Assembly: GCA_023846275.1 (NCBI GenBank)
Contig: JAIUJO010000227.1
Span: forward strand, 588,243-652,242
Length of the DNA stretch: 64,000 bases
Origin: Vanilla planifolia
Lineage: Eukaryota; Streptophyta; Magnoliopsida; Asparagales; Orchidaceae
Reading direction: 5' to 3'
Under the pieces are notes generated by a model. The model was not told the DNA's origin, ran no database searches, and saw only the letters and a list, made by a program, of their open reading frames with translations. How positions within the stretch are numbered: the first letter of the stretch is position 1; every line of letters starts with the position of its first letter. The translations under genes and the position numbers were made by a program. Shown piece by piece: positions 28,861 through 43,492 of this stretch.

Positions 28861-31364
28861 ATACATACACATATGCTTACATGCACACACATATATGCAC
28901 ACATGCACTTACAAAAGAACACACCCATTAAAACATGTGAATGCACACATGGTCTTAGCATTTAAATGCAAATACAAATGTAAACACACAAAAACACTCA
29001 CACTTGTATGCTCAGACATACATAGACATTCATGCCCAGACACATTAACACATATGCACACACACACATGCACATAAACACAAATTCATACACAAACATG
29101 CACACACATATACATGCAATCTTGCACTCATGCACACATAAATGCATATACACTTGCACACAAACATGCACACACATACACCACAAATACATACGCACAC
29201 GTATGTATACGCACAAATAAGCACACACACCCACTCCTACACACATGCATACATGCACACACACACACACACACATAAGTGCATATGTGCAATAACATAT
29301 GCATATGTACAATAGATATAGATAAACACATGCATACAAACACACTCACTTACCCACAGATACATGCACACACACACATGGATATGCATGCTTGCAAGAA
29401 CATGCAACAATGACACTCACATGCACACACACAAGAACACACATGCATAAATGTACATGCATGCACATACACCCACACACACCTACATACAGACACAAAC
29501 ACCTACACCCACACATGGAGAGAGACACACACACATGGACAAATAAACACACACACATGCACATGAACACATAAATACATGTGCACGCACACACACAAGT
29601 GAGTGCACACAAGCACAAAAACTTACAAACACATAGACACGCACATTCACACATACACACTTGCACAAGCACACATACATGTGAATACATAAACACACAC
29701 ACACAAACACACATACATGACCACATAGGCAAACAAAATACACATAAACATAAGCACACAAACATGCATATGCACACACATGGACATGCACACATAAAAG
29801 AATAAATAAAAAGACAAATATGCACATGCACATGCAAATGCACACATGTACACATACAAATGCACACATAAACAAACATGCCAACACACACACATAGATG
29901 GACATACGTGCACACATATGCACACCAACATGCACACACACACACACCCACAAGCTCACATGAACATACACATGCACACATGTGCTCTAATAAATGTGAA
30001 CACACAACCACACATACGAACACTCACCCATGCACATATCCATACACATACACACTTGCACATACACACACAAACATACCCAAACAAAACCACACACATG
30101 CATACACATAAAGAACACACACAAATGCCTCCCTCCTTACACACACACACAAACATAGACACACATGCACACATCATGTACACACATGTAGGCACACAAA
30201 CACACATAACCACAAAACTGCACACACATAGCATGCATAGATGCATGCATATATAAATACATAAACACATATACATATGTATACAAACCCACATACATCC
30301 ACACATACACATGTACACACACAAATAATCACCTAAGTACTCTTGCATAAAAATACTTATATGCACATACACACACACACACACACACATACAAGCATGC
30401 ATTCAAACACACACATGTACAAGCACTAATACAAGCACCCACACATGCAAACAAGCAACCACAAGAACAAACTCTCATGCACTTGCACACACACACACAT
30501 GCAAGCATAAACACACATGTGTGCATACTTACACAAATGTATACCTATGCACACAAATCATCACAAATAAGCACATGTGCATGTGCACACATGTAAACAC
30601 ATGCACACACATGCCTAGACATTTGTATAATTTCATATATGTGCATGTGCATATGCATACACACACACAAATATATGCACACATATACATGCATAGACAC
30701 ACATGAATTAACACAGATAGATGCATCCACACACACACACAAATAAACACATGCATCTAGACACACAGATGTGCACTCATGAGCACATGCATTGTCCCAC
30801 ACAAACATGCATGCACGTACATGTACACACACGCATGTGTCCTCATGCACACAAGTGCATACATATGTCTACCAATGCACACACACAAACACACATACAA
30901 GCACATGCACATACATACCTATGCATACATATGCACATGCATAGACATATGCACACACTCATATATAGATATAAAGGCACACCAACTAGCATAAACACAT
31001 CCACGCAAATATGTACACATATAGACACACACCCACATGCATATAAGCATAGTCATGCACATGCATAAGCATAAGCACACAAACATATACACACACATGT
31101 GCACCCAAGAACACAAACACAAAAGCACGCACATGCAGGTACCAACACACACACACATTCATGCCTATGCAGACATATGCACACACATATGCACACTCTC
31201 ATATGCACATACACAGGCACACAAATAGGCAAAAAAATGTCCACAAACACATGCATAATCATGCATACCTACATGTGTATAGGCACAGTCATGCACATGC
31301 ATAAGCACATGCATAAGAACAAGCATAAAGACACATAGATATGCACAAGCATGTCCACACACAC

Positions 31365-31497
<133 letters not shown>

Positions 31498-33039
31498 TGC
31501 ACACACACATTCTCTCACACACACATGCATGTACATGCATGAGCATAGGCATGCCTACATGCACAAACACACAAAAATGCACATGCATGCACACACACAC
31601 ACACATACATGTAAGCATGCATGTACACACAAAAACACTTGCACAAAAATAAAAATGCATGTACACACATACATAAATACACTTGCACATGAATACACAC
31701 ATGTTTATGCACACAAAGATGTACAAATACACACGCATGCATATAAATAAGCATGCACACACACACACACAAATACATAGACAAATGAACTCACACACAC
31801 ATATGCACACATGCAGTTAGACCACATATAGAAATGTGCACAAACCCACACATCTAGGCACGTACACACAGACACCCACCCACACACATGCATGTATGCA
31901 CACACACAGACAAATATGGACATATGTATGCATACATGCACACGCACATATGGACACATGTACTTACAATTATACACACCAACAAAAATAAGCACAAACA
32001 CACACATGGACTCATAACACATAAATGCAAACACACTTGAAAACACTCACACTCACATGCACAAACACAAACATACATACACTTCAATGCCCAGACACAC
32101 ACACATGCACACACATTAACATGTAGACATGCACACACATGCACATAAACTCATACTCATATGCAAACACACACACACAAGCAAGCATACACAAACACAC
32201 ATACATGCAATCTTGCACTTATGCACACGTACATGCACAAACCCTCACACACACATACACCACAAACTCGTACACACACGCATGCACACACATAAATAAG
32301 CACACACCCATACCTACACACAAAATATATGCACACAAACATGCATGAGTGTGCATGCATACAAATATACACGCATGTACAATAAATATAGATAGACACA
32401 TGTATATAAATACTCACTTACCCACACACCCACACAGATGCATACATGCATAACACTCAAATTCATAGACACCCACACAGACATGCACACATACAAAAAC
32501 ACACATGCACACACATGCATATCAATCCATGTACAGCCACACACACACACAAGGATGAATGGACACACATATAAACACAATTACACGTGCACATGCACAA
32601 ACGTGCACACACACATGCACGTGCATGTGCACAAAAGCACACAGACACATAGATAAGCACACTTATGCACACATGCTCACACATGCACACATACATTGTC
32701 ACATGTGAATACACAAACAAACACACACACATATAAACATGCATGCATGCCCACATACGAACACAAAATACACATAGAAACACACACACAAATATGCAAA
32801 ACACACGCATGCATGCCCAAAAACAGTCATATGCACACAAACACACACACCCAACCACACATGCAGGCACACAAATACAAAAGTGCACACATGCAAGCAT
32901 ATACATGCACATGCCCACATGCACATACACATACACGCACACATAACACATGCACATGCATGTATGAATGCATGCACTTATGTGGACACATGGACATGCA
33001 CAAGAACACATATGCATATGCATGCACAAACACATACAC

Positions 33040-33105
33040 ACCAACATGCATAGGCACAAACATAGACATACACAAAGGCTCACAAGCATACACACAAACA
33101 TGTGC
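33040..33105 (-). repeat. Landmark word with inverted partner near 33.7 kb
   Basis: ACAAAGGCTCA-centred sequence here is the reverse complement of TGAGCCTTTGT-centred sequence at about 33690-33750. Flanks match as CATAGGCACA against TGTGTGCCTATA. A third, direct relative lies at about 40975-41030. The match covers only about 60 bp and has several mismatches. Confidence 0.45.
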
Positions 33106-33114
33106 ATGCATGCA

Positions 33115-33160
33115 CACACATAAATGTGCTTATTTCCACACTTGTGTGTATGTGTGTGTG
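33115..33160. other. Polarity switch CA to TG
   Basis: CA-polarity repeat ends near 33120 and TG-polarity repeat begins near 33141. About 20 bp of mixed sequence (AAATGTGCTTATTTCCACAC) lies between them. The join is less sharp than the one at 7052. A short inverted match between 33040-33105 and about 33690-33750 lies around it. Confidence 0.85.
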
Positions 33161-34847
33161 TGTATGCATATGCTTGTATGTGTTTGTTTTCTTGGATGAT
33201 TGTGTATGCATGTACATATATGTGTGTTGAAGTGTACTTATGTATGTGTAGGTGTTTGTGTGCATATGCATATGCATTAATATGTGTGTAGGTGTTTATG
33301 CATGTTTGTGTGCCCTACTATATGTGTGCATTCTTCTAAGCATGGTGTGTGTTCTCACACCTATGAGTATGTATATATGTACATGTTTGTGTTCATATGT
33401 GTGCATCCTTGTGTATATGTTTGTGGATATACATGTGTGTGTGTGTGCATGTGGGTGTGCATGTGCATGTGTTTGTGTGTGTGTGTGTGCCTTCATGTGC
33501 ATGTGTGTAAGTGTTTGTACATGAGTCAATGTATGTATTTGTATTTGTGAGTCTATTTTAGCATGTATACATGTGTGTATTTGTGTGTGTATGTTCATGT
33601 GAATGTGTGTACCTGTGTATGTTCATATTTGTGTTTGTGTGTGTGAGAATATATGTTTGTATGAGTCTTTGTATGTGTGTAGCTATTATGTGTGTGAATG
33701 CCTATGAGCCTTTGTGCATGCATGTGTGTGTGCCTATACATATGCATGTGCAAGCATGTGAGTGTGCTTGTGTGTGCATGGGGGTGTGTGTGTTTGTGAG
33801 CAAGCATGTTTGTGTGTGCATAGTGTGCATGTGCATGGTTGTGTGCATGACTATGTTTCCATGCCATGTTATTATGCAAGCATACATTTGCATGAGTGCA
33901 TCTATGTGTGTGGGTGTGTGTGCTTGTTTGTATGCATTTCTAGTACATATGTGTATGCTTGCGTGCATGTGCACAAGTGTGTGTGTGGGTGTGCTTCTCT
34001 ATGTATTTGTGTGTGTGTGTGTGCTTGTTCATGCATATGTGTGTGTGCTTCTATCTATGTGGTTGTACATCAGTGTATATGTTTGTGTACATGTGTGTGT
34101 CAGCACACGTGCACATGTGCATACAAGTGCAGGTGTTCAGGTGTGTCTGTACATATGTTTATGAATAGGTACAAGAGTGTGTGTGTTTGTTTTCTTATGT
34201 GTATGTGTGTGCATTTGTATGCATCTATGTGTAGATATGCATGTATATAGTTATGTGTGTGTATGAATGTGTGTGCATATGGGTGCATGCGAGTGCATGT
34301 CGATGTCCATGTCTTTGTGTGTGCATGTACATTTGTGTATGTCTGTTCATGGGAGTGTTTGATTGCCTGTGTTTTATGGTGTGTGTGTTTGTATGTGTAA
34401 ATGTTGTGTGTGTGTGTATACCTATGTGTGGTTGTTTATGTGTGATTGTGTGTGCACACATGTGTATAATTGTGTGTGTGGTTATGTTTGTACATGTATG
34501 TGTAGTTATGTGTTTTTGTGTGTGTGCTTATGTGTATGTGTGTAGGTGCATGCATGTATATGTGTGCGTGCATGTGTTCATGTCCATGTTTGCATAGATG
34601 AGTTTGTGCTTGTGTGAGTGTACTTGGGTGTGTGTTCATGTGTTTATTTGCTTGAATGCTTGTGCTCATGTCTGTACATAGTTTTGGGTGTACTTGCTTA
34701 CATTTAAGTCTATGTCTGTATGTTCCTGTTCTCTTGCATGGGTGCATGTGTATGTTTGTGTGTTTGCATGGATGTGCGTGTGAATGATTGTGTGTGTATG
34801 TGTCTGTACATGTTTATGGGTTTCCATGTGTGTTCATGCCTATGTGT

Positions 34848-34857
34848 GGTGGGGGGG
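34848..34857 (+). repeat. G2-T-G7 run
   Basis: GGTGGGGGGG interrupts the TG repeat. It is comparable to the G7 at 2223-2229. It is only a local homopolymer slip. Confidence 0.85.
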
Positions 34858-37800
34858 TAGGTATGTTTGCATGTGTAGGCATGCACGTGCAAACACATTA
34901 GAGTGTATGGGTGTTTGCACATGTGTGTGTGTGTGTTCATGTGTGTGGATGTGTGTGGATGTGTGTGGGTGCTCATGTGCATACATGTCTATGTGTGCAT
35001 GTGCATGAGTGCATATGTTAATGTGCATCTGTGTGTGTAAGTGGGATTGTGTGTGTTCAATTATGCATATGCATTTTTCTATGGGCATGTGTGTGTGTGC
35101 ATGCATACATGTGCATGCATGTGTGCACACACGTGTGTGTACACCTGTATGTGGTGTGCACTCATGGATGAACACGTGTATGTGAATGTGTTCATGCTTG
35201 TGTGTGCGTGTTCATGTGCACGTGCATGTGTGTTTGTGTGTACATGTATGCATTTGCATATTTGTGTGTTTGTGTGTGCATTTGTGCACACAAGTGCATG
35301 TGTATGTGTGTATACATATGTGTGTATACACATATAGGTATGTGTTTATTTATGTACTTTTGTGTGTGTGTGTGTATGTTTGTGTAGGTGTGTGTGTGTG
35401 TGTATGTGTGTGTGTTTGTGTACGTGTGTTTCAATATGCATGTGAGTGAATGTATGTGTGCATGTGAGTTTATGCATGTGCATGTGTGAGTTCGTGTACA
35501 TTTGCATGTGTGTCCATGTATGTGTGCATGTGTGTGTGTGGGTATACATGTTTGCATCTGTGAGTGTCTATACTTGAATGTTCACATGTGCACATGTACA
35601 GGTGTATGCACATGTGTGTGTGCATGCAAGTGTATGTTTCTAAAATTATATATTCATTCATCTAAGTGTGCATGTAGTGTGTGTGTGTGTGCATTCATGG
35701 GATTGTGTGTCCACATGTGTGCGAGTATATGGATGTGTATATATTTGTGGATATATTTGTGTATATATATGTGTATGCTTTCATGTATGTCTATGTATAG
35801 GAGTATGCATGTGTATGTGTACATGTGCATGCATGTGTTCATGTCTGTGTGGCTGCATGTATGTGTGCGTGCTATGCATGTGCATAACCATGCATGTTCA
35901 TGTGTGTGGGTGGGTGTGCAGGTGCATGTGTGTATTTGTGTGTGTATGTGAGCATGTGTGCAAATATGGGTGTGTTGGTCTGTATATGTATTGTGTGTAC
36001 ATTTACACATGTGCGTGGCTATAGTTGTACATGTATGTGTGCATCTATCATATGCATGTGTGTCTACATATGTGTGTGCATGTGTGTGTGCATGCGTGTG
36101 CCCATGTGTGTGCATACTTGCTTGTGCATGTGTTTGTGTGAGATCACACATGTGTGCATGTGCATGAGTGTGTGCATGCCTTTGTGTGTAGGCAAGTGTT
36201 TGAGTGTATTTGCGTGAGTATGTTTATGAATTTGTATATTTGTGATTGTTTGCAGGTGTGTAGGTATGTGTGCAAGCATGTGTGAGTATCTGTGCATTTG
36301 TGTACTTGTGTTTACATGTGTGTGCGTGTATTTGTGTGTGCATGGCATTGTGTGTGTGGTTGTGTTCATGTGTATGTGCATGTGAGCATATGTGTGTTGT
36401 TGTGTATGTGTTAATATATGTGCCTGCCTGCATGTGCATGTGTGTGACTATGTGTGCTTGTGTGTGTTTGTGTGCATGCATATGTGCCTGTGTACATGTG
36501 TTCATATGCATGAGTCCTTGCATGCATTTGTGTGCATGTGTGCAACATGTGTATGTGTGTGCTTTTGTATGTGTGCACATGTCTATGTATGTCTACCTGT
36601 GATTTTGTATGCATGCATGTGTATGTGTGTGTACGTGTGTGTGTGCATGTGCATGTGCATTGCTTGTGTGGCCATGCACATGTGTGTGTGTGTGTTTATG
36701 TATGTGTTCTTGCATGTGTGTTTGCTTGTGTGTTTGTGTATACATGTGTGTATACTTATGTGTGTATTTGTGTGTTGGTGCCTATGTGCATCTGTATGTG
36801 TGTGGCTATATGCAAACATATATGCATGTGTGTGTGTGTCTATGTTTGCATGCATGTGCATGTATTAGTGGGTGTGTATGCATATGTGTGTGGGTTTGTG
36901 TGTCTGTGCATGTATGTGCATGGGTTCTATGCACATTTGCATATGAGAGTGAATTTATAGGTGTGTTTTCTTTGCATGTTTGGAATTTATGCTTGTGTGT
37001 ATGTGGGTGTTTACAAGTGTGCTTGTCTGCTTGTGCTCAATTGCTTATGCATATGGGTGTGTTTGTGCATGTGCATTTATGATTGTGTGTGTGCATGTGT
37101 GTGTATGTTTGTGTGTAATTATGTGTTTTGCATGCATGCATGGGCTTGTTTGGGTGTGCATGAGTGTTTGTGTGTTTAGGTATACCTACATTTATTTTTG
37201 TGTATGTGTGCATGTGTGTGTGCATGCACATGTGTGGGTGTGTTTGCACACACATGTGTGTGTGAGTGTGTGTGGGTGTGTGTGTGTGTGTGTGTGTTTT
37301 GGCATGTGTTTGTGTATGCATATCTGTGTGTGTGTGCCTATGATTGTTCATGTGTGCATCCACTTGTGTGTTGTATGTGCATGTGCATTTGGGTATGTTT
37401 TTGTATGTGTGTGTGAGTTTGTGTGCATATGAGTTTGCATGTGTACAAGCTTGTATTAGTATGTGTGTGTGTGTGTTCATGAGTTTTTGTGTGTGTGTGT
37501 GTGTGTATGCATGTGCATGTTTTTGTATGGATGTGTGTTTGTTGGTTCCATGTATGTGTGTACTTGTGTGTTCATGTGTTTTTGTGAGTTCTTGGTTGAG
37601 TGCGTGTGTGCTTGCATTTGAGGATGTGAGCATAAGTGCATGTGTATGTCCATGCATGCAAGCATGAGCATGCACATGTCTATGTGGGTAAGTGTTTGCA
37701 TGTGTATGTATGTAATTGTGCAAGTGTGTATGTGCATATTTTTGCATGCGGGTGTGTGTGTAACTGTGCATTTATGTGTGTAGGTGCACGTGCATGCAAT

Positions 37801-38149
37801 TGTGTGAGTGTGTATTATGTGTGCATATGTCTATAGGTATGTGTGTAGGTGTGGGTCTATGTGTGAGCGTTTGCCTGCATGCATTTGTGTGATAATTGTG
37901 AGTGTGTGTGTACACGCTTTTGTGTATGTGTGTGTATGTTAATGCATGCATGGGTTTTGTGTGTGCTTGTCTATGTGTGTGAGTATGTGTTATCAAACAC
38001 ATATGAACAAGAATGTGAATGTGTGTGCATGTGATTGCATGTGGATATGAATGTTTTTGCATCTATTTGTATGTGCTTATACATATACATGCATATGTGT
38101 ACTTGTGCATGTTTTTTTGTGTGTATATGTGTGTTTGTCTACATGTGTG

Positions 38150-39850
38150 TGAATTTGTGTCATGTATGTGTGTGAGTGTGTGTGTGGGTGCATGCCTGCA
38201 TATGCACATTCATATTTATGTGTGGGTGTGTGTGTATGCGTGTGCATGTATCTATCTATGTGTGTGCACTTGAGTGTGTGTGTGTTCATGTCAGTGAATT
38301 CTTACGTGTGTGTGCATGTGTATGTGCATTCCTACATGTGTGCTTTTCATGCATGCACATGCATGCATAGATGTGTTTATGTGTGTGTGTGCATAAGTAA
38401 ATTTGTGTTTATACTTGAGTCTATTTGCATGTGTGTGAGTATGCACGTGTGTGTATGTATGTTTGTGTGTACATGTGTATTTTCTTGTATTTGTGTGTGT
38501 GTGTGTGCATGCATATGTGTATGTGTGTGCATGTGTGTGCATGTGTATGTATGGTTTTGCACATGTATGCAAGTACTTGTGTTTGTGTGTGTCTGTATGC
38601 ATTGGTATGTGTGTGGGGTTGTGTAGCTTTGTGCATGCAAGTGTATGTGTGGGGTTAAATGTGTGCATGTGTGTGGCTTGGTGTGTCTATTGGTGTATGT
38701 GTGTGAATGGGTGCATACATGCACATGCATATCTATGTCTGTACATGGGTGTAGATGTGCTTTTGTGTGAGAGCGTGGGTGCATGCATGTGCTTGTGTGT
38801 ATGGGTGTGTGTGGATTGGTGTGCATTTGTGTGTTCATGTGTATCTTGTACTTTTTTTTGTTTGTCTGTGTACGTTTGTAGATGTGTGAATTCAGGTGTG
38901 TTTGTGTGTGTTCTTCTGTGTATGCAAATGTGTGCTTGTATGTTTGTACATTCATCTATGATCATATGTGCATGTGTCATTTTATGCATAGTTGTGTGTA
39001 TGTTCATGTGTGTGTGAGTTCATGCATATGTTCAGTGCATGTATATGTGTATGTGTGTGCATGTGTGTGTGCATGAGTGTGTGTGTGTGTGCTTTTGCAT
39101 GTGTATGGATACATGCATGTGCATGTGTGTGTACATATATATGTGTTAGTTTGTGTGTATGTTCTTGTGCATATGTCTATTCATGTGTCCACTTGAGTGT
39201 GTGTGTGTGTGTGAGCATGTATCTGTGTATATCCATGTCAACACATTCTTATGTGTGTGTGTGCATGTGTTTGTTCATGCATGCACATGCATGTGTGTTT
39301 GTGCTTATGTATGTGTGTGTATTGGTGAATGTTTGTTTATTCTTATGTGTATTTGCATGTGCGTGCATGTGTGTCTGTGTGTGTGCATGTGTATGTGTGG
39401 TTTTGTATGTGCATGCATGTATTTGTGTTTGTGTGGGCCTACATGCATTAGTATGTGTGTGTGAATATGTATGTGGCTTTCTATGTGTGCATGTGCATAT
39501 GTGGTATTGGGTGTGTACGTGTGTGTGGCATGGTGTGTCTATTGTTGTGTGTGTGTGCATGGGTGCATGCATGCACATGCATGTGTCTGTGTGTGCTTGT
39601 GTATGAGACCGTAGATGCATGTATGTGCTTGTGTGTGTGAATGCATATAGATTTGTGTGTAGTTGTGTGTGCATGTGTATGTGTGTATCTTTGTACTTGC
39701 TTTTTTGTGTGTGTCTACACATGTACATGTATGAAAGTAGGCATGTGTGTGAGTCTGTGTCTATGTGTGTTCATGTGTATATGTAAATGTGTGTGTTTGT
39801 ATATTTATGTGTTCATCTATGACCTCATGTGCATGTGTATATATTTGTGT
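38150..39850 (+). repeat. Direct higher-order repeat, about 0.85-0.92 kb, 2 copies
   Basis: CACTTGAGTGTGTG is at 38267 and 39190 (shift 923). TGGTGTGTCTATTG is at 38679 and 39531 (852). A TTGTACTT word followed by a T-run is at about 38846 and 39691 (845). TTCATCTATGA is at 38951 and 39812 (861). Between these, words such as TATGGTTTTG, CATTGGTATG and GTGAGAGCGT have recognisable partners (TGTGGTTTTG, CATTAGTATG, ATGAGACCGT). Confidence 0.8.
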
Positions 39851-42800
39851 GTATATGTATGTGTGCTTGTGTGCATGTGTGTATGTGCTTGTGTGTATGT
39901 AAGTGTGCTTGTGTGTATGCATGTATGTGTGCATGCATATGTGCATATGTGAGTGTATGTGTATGTGTGTGCGCACTTATGTGAGTGTACATATGTGCAC
40001 ATATGGATATGTTTGTGCCTGTTTGTGTGCTTGTGCATGAATGTGTGTGTATGAGTGTACATGTTTTTGTGTCAGTGCATGTGGATGGGCATGTGTGTGC
40101 ATGCATGTGTATACATATTTATATATTTGTGCATGTATGTGTGTACCTATGTGTGTGAGTTCACATGTGTTTTTATATGTCTATGCATGTCTACATGTGT
40201 GATTGTGTGTATGTGTGCAAGTCTATGTGTGCATGCACATGCATGTGTGTATTTGTTTGGGTGCTTCTGAATGTTTGTGTGTGTGCTTCATACATGCATG
40301 AATAAGTGCTTACATTTATGTGTGTACATATTTGTTCATGTGTTTATGCATGTGTATATGTGTTTGTGCATGCGTGCAAGTGCACATGTCTGTGTGCATG
40401 TGTATGCACATGTATGGTTGTCGGTGTATGCTCATGCTTGTGCACATGTGTGTGTATGTATGGGCAAGGGTGTATGCCTATTTTTGCATTAACATGTGTC
40501 TATATGTGCGTATAAAAGTTTTTTTGCATGCATGTGTATGAATATGCATGTGAGCATTTGTTCCTACATGTGTGTATGCATATTTGCATGTGTGTTTATG
40601 TGTGTATGTGGGTGTATGCATGTGCATGCATGTGTGTTTATGCAAGTGTGTTGTGTATGTGTTTGTGTTTGTATACATGAATCTTTGTTTGCATGTGTGT
40701 ATTTGTTCATATATGTGTGTATTCAGGCATGCATCTTTCTATTTGTGTGTATATAAGCATGTGTGTATGTTTGTGCATTTGAATGTTTGTGTGTGGGCAT
40801 GTACATGTGCATTATGATGTGTGTGTGTGTGCATTTGTGCCTGTCGATATGCATGCTTGTGCATGTGCATGCTTGTGCGTATGCATGTGTGTGCATGCAC
40901 TTTTGTGTATGTGTGCATGTAAGTGAGCATTTCAATGTGTGTCTATGTTTGTGTGTGTGTGTGTACATAAGTGTGCATGTCTATGAGCCTTTGTGTGTGC
41001 ATATGGATTTGCCTGTGTCTATGCATGAGTGTGTGTGCATGTGCTTGTTCATGCTTGTGTGTATGTGTGTGTGTATATGCATGTGATGTGTGTGTGCATG
41101 GGCATGTGTGTGTGCATGAGTGTTTGTGTATGTGCATATGTATACATGTGTGTCCAAGTGTACGTGCATGTGTGTGCGCATGTGCTCTTTTGTGTGTGTA
41201 TGTAGGTGCATGCATATGTGCCAGCATGCACTTGCTTGTGTGCAAGAATGTGCATGCATGTTTGTCTAAACATGACGCTTTTTGCGTGTTCATATATTTG
41301 TGTGTATCCATGTGCATGTATGTATGTGTATGTTTTGTATGTGTTTTTGTGCATGTGTTTGCTGTGTGTGCATGCCTTTGCATGTACAAGTGTGTATGGG
41401 TGTGTGTGGAAGCATGCATGTATTTGTGTCCATGTTTATGCATGTGTGTGCACGTGTGGACGTGCCATCATGTGTGCATGTCTTTATATTTTCGTGTGTG
41501 CACACTCATGTGTGTGCATGATTTTGGTTGCATGTGCATGCATGTCTATGTTTGTGTGCATGTGTGTGTGTCCATGCATGTGTGCATGTGTGTGTATACA
41601 TATGTGTGCATATCGGTGCATGTGAGTCTATGTAGTTGTGTGTGTGTGTTCACATATGCATATGTATCTATGTGCATGCATCTATGTGTCCACATGTTTT
41701 TGTGTCTATATGTGTTCATGTGTGTCATGTATATATGACTATGTTCATGTATATGGGGGTGTGTGCATGTGTGTGTGTGTAGGTCTATATCCATGAGTGT
41801 TTATGCTTCTATGTATGTGTGTGTGTCCATGTGCATGTGCATGTGCATGTGAGTTGGTGTGTGCATGTGTTTATGTCTATGTTTGAGGATGTTTGTGTAG
41901 GTGCATGCTTGCATGTGTGTATCTTTGTGTGCATTGTGTATGTGTAGGTGTGTGTGTGTGTCCATGTGCATGCACACATGCATTTCTATTGGTATGTTGG
42001 TGTGTGCATGTGTGTGTGTTTGTATAGGTGTGTGTGTGTGTGTTGATGTTTGTGTGTGTTCCTCTATGTGTGTGTGTTGTTGCTTGTGTGTGTGTGGATG
42101 TGTTTGTACATGTGTGTGTGTGTGTGACTATGTGCATGTATATGTGTGCATGCATATGTATGCACATGTGTGTGTGTGTGTGTGTGTTCTTTTGCATGCA
42201 TTTGTATGCATATGTGCATGTGTGTGCATATGAGTGTGTTTGAGTGTTAGTCTTGGGGGTATACATGTATAGGTGTGTGTGTGCCAATGCATACATGTGT
42301 ACGTGAGCCTTTGTTTCTACGAACATACATGTGTGTGTGTGGATGAATGTGTGTGTGATAGTGTGTAGGTGTTTGTTTGTGGGCATGCAAGCATGTGTAC
42401 TTGAGTGCACGTGTGTGCATGTGGGCACATGTGTGTGTTGGAACATATGTGTGCATATGTGCTTATACATGTATGTGATTGTGCTTGTGCGTGAGCATAT
42501 GGTTATGCATTTGTGAGAATATGTGCTTGCATGATTGCATGTGTGTGTGTGTGTTTGTGCATGTCTTTACAAATGTGTGGGCCTATGTTGAAAGTGTGTG
42601 CACACATGTCTGTGTGTTTTCACATACTCATGTTTATGTGTACACATGTGTGTGTGTGTGTGTGTGCATGTGTGTGCATATGTGTAGGATAGTATGCATG
42701 TATTCATGTGTGCACATGTGTGTGTATGTGTGCGTGTGTACATGTATGAGTGTGTTTACTTAAGTGTGTACGTGTATGTGTGCACATGTGTGTGTGTGCA

Positions 42801-43450
42801 CAAGTGTGTGGATGCTTGCATGCATGTTTGTGCATGCATATGCGCATGTACATATGGGTATGTGTGAGGGTGCACCTATGCATGTAGGAGTTTATGTGCA
42901 AATGAGTGCTTGTATTCCTATGAGTGTGTGAGCGTGTACTTGTTTGCATGTGTGGGTGCATGTTGTCTCCTTCTAATTGCATATGATTGTACATGTGTTT
43001 GTGTGTGCATGAATGTGCATGTGTATGTGCACTTGTGTGAATGTATGTGTGTGTGAATGCATGTGCTTGTGCATATGTTCTTGTACATATATGTGTGTGC
43101 ATGTCTGTCCATGTATGCGTGTGTGGTTTTTTGTGTGCACATGAATGTATGCTTACATAGGTATGTTCATTGGAATTTGTGTGTTCTTTTGTACGTATAC
43201 ATGTACATATTATTACATGTCTGCTAATGCATGTGTGTGTGGTGTGTGTGCTCGTTTGTGTATGTGTGCATGTGCTAGTGTGTTTTTCTGTGCATGTTCT
43301 TGTGTATGTGTGTGCGAGTGTGTGAGTGTACAGGTATGCATGCTCATGCTTGTGTGTATGTACGTGTATGCATTTTTGTGGTCATGTGTGCTAGTCTGTA
43401 TGCATCTATATGCATGTGTGTGCCTATGTGTGCTTAAGTTTGTGCATGCA

Positions 43451-43453
<3 letters not shown>

Positions 43454-43489
<36 letters not shown>

Positions 43490-43492
43490 GTA
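43454..43492 (+). repeat. TGTATG hexamer tract, about 6 units
   Basis: Consecutive GTGTAT units run for about 39 bp without interruption. This is a small, clean hexamer array inside the degenerate TG block. Confidence 0.85.

Noticed and set aside
29800..29816. Polyadenylation signal (AATAAATAAAAAG)
   Set aside because: No upstream transcript unit; an A-rich slip in CA repeat.
32991..33010. Extension of the 3-kb duplication to the 33.13-kb switch through TGGACATGCA (29781 and 32991)
   Set aside because: The shift of 3210 does not fit the series of 2995-3116, so the match is probably chance.
42961..42985. TCTCCTTCT shared between the islands at 8006 and 42967
   Set aside because: Only 9 bp, same orientation despite opposite block polarity, and no flanking match.
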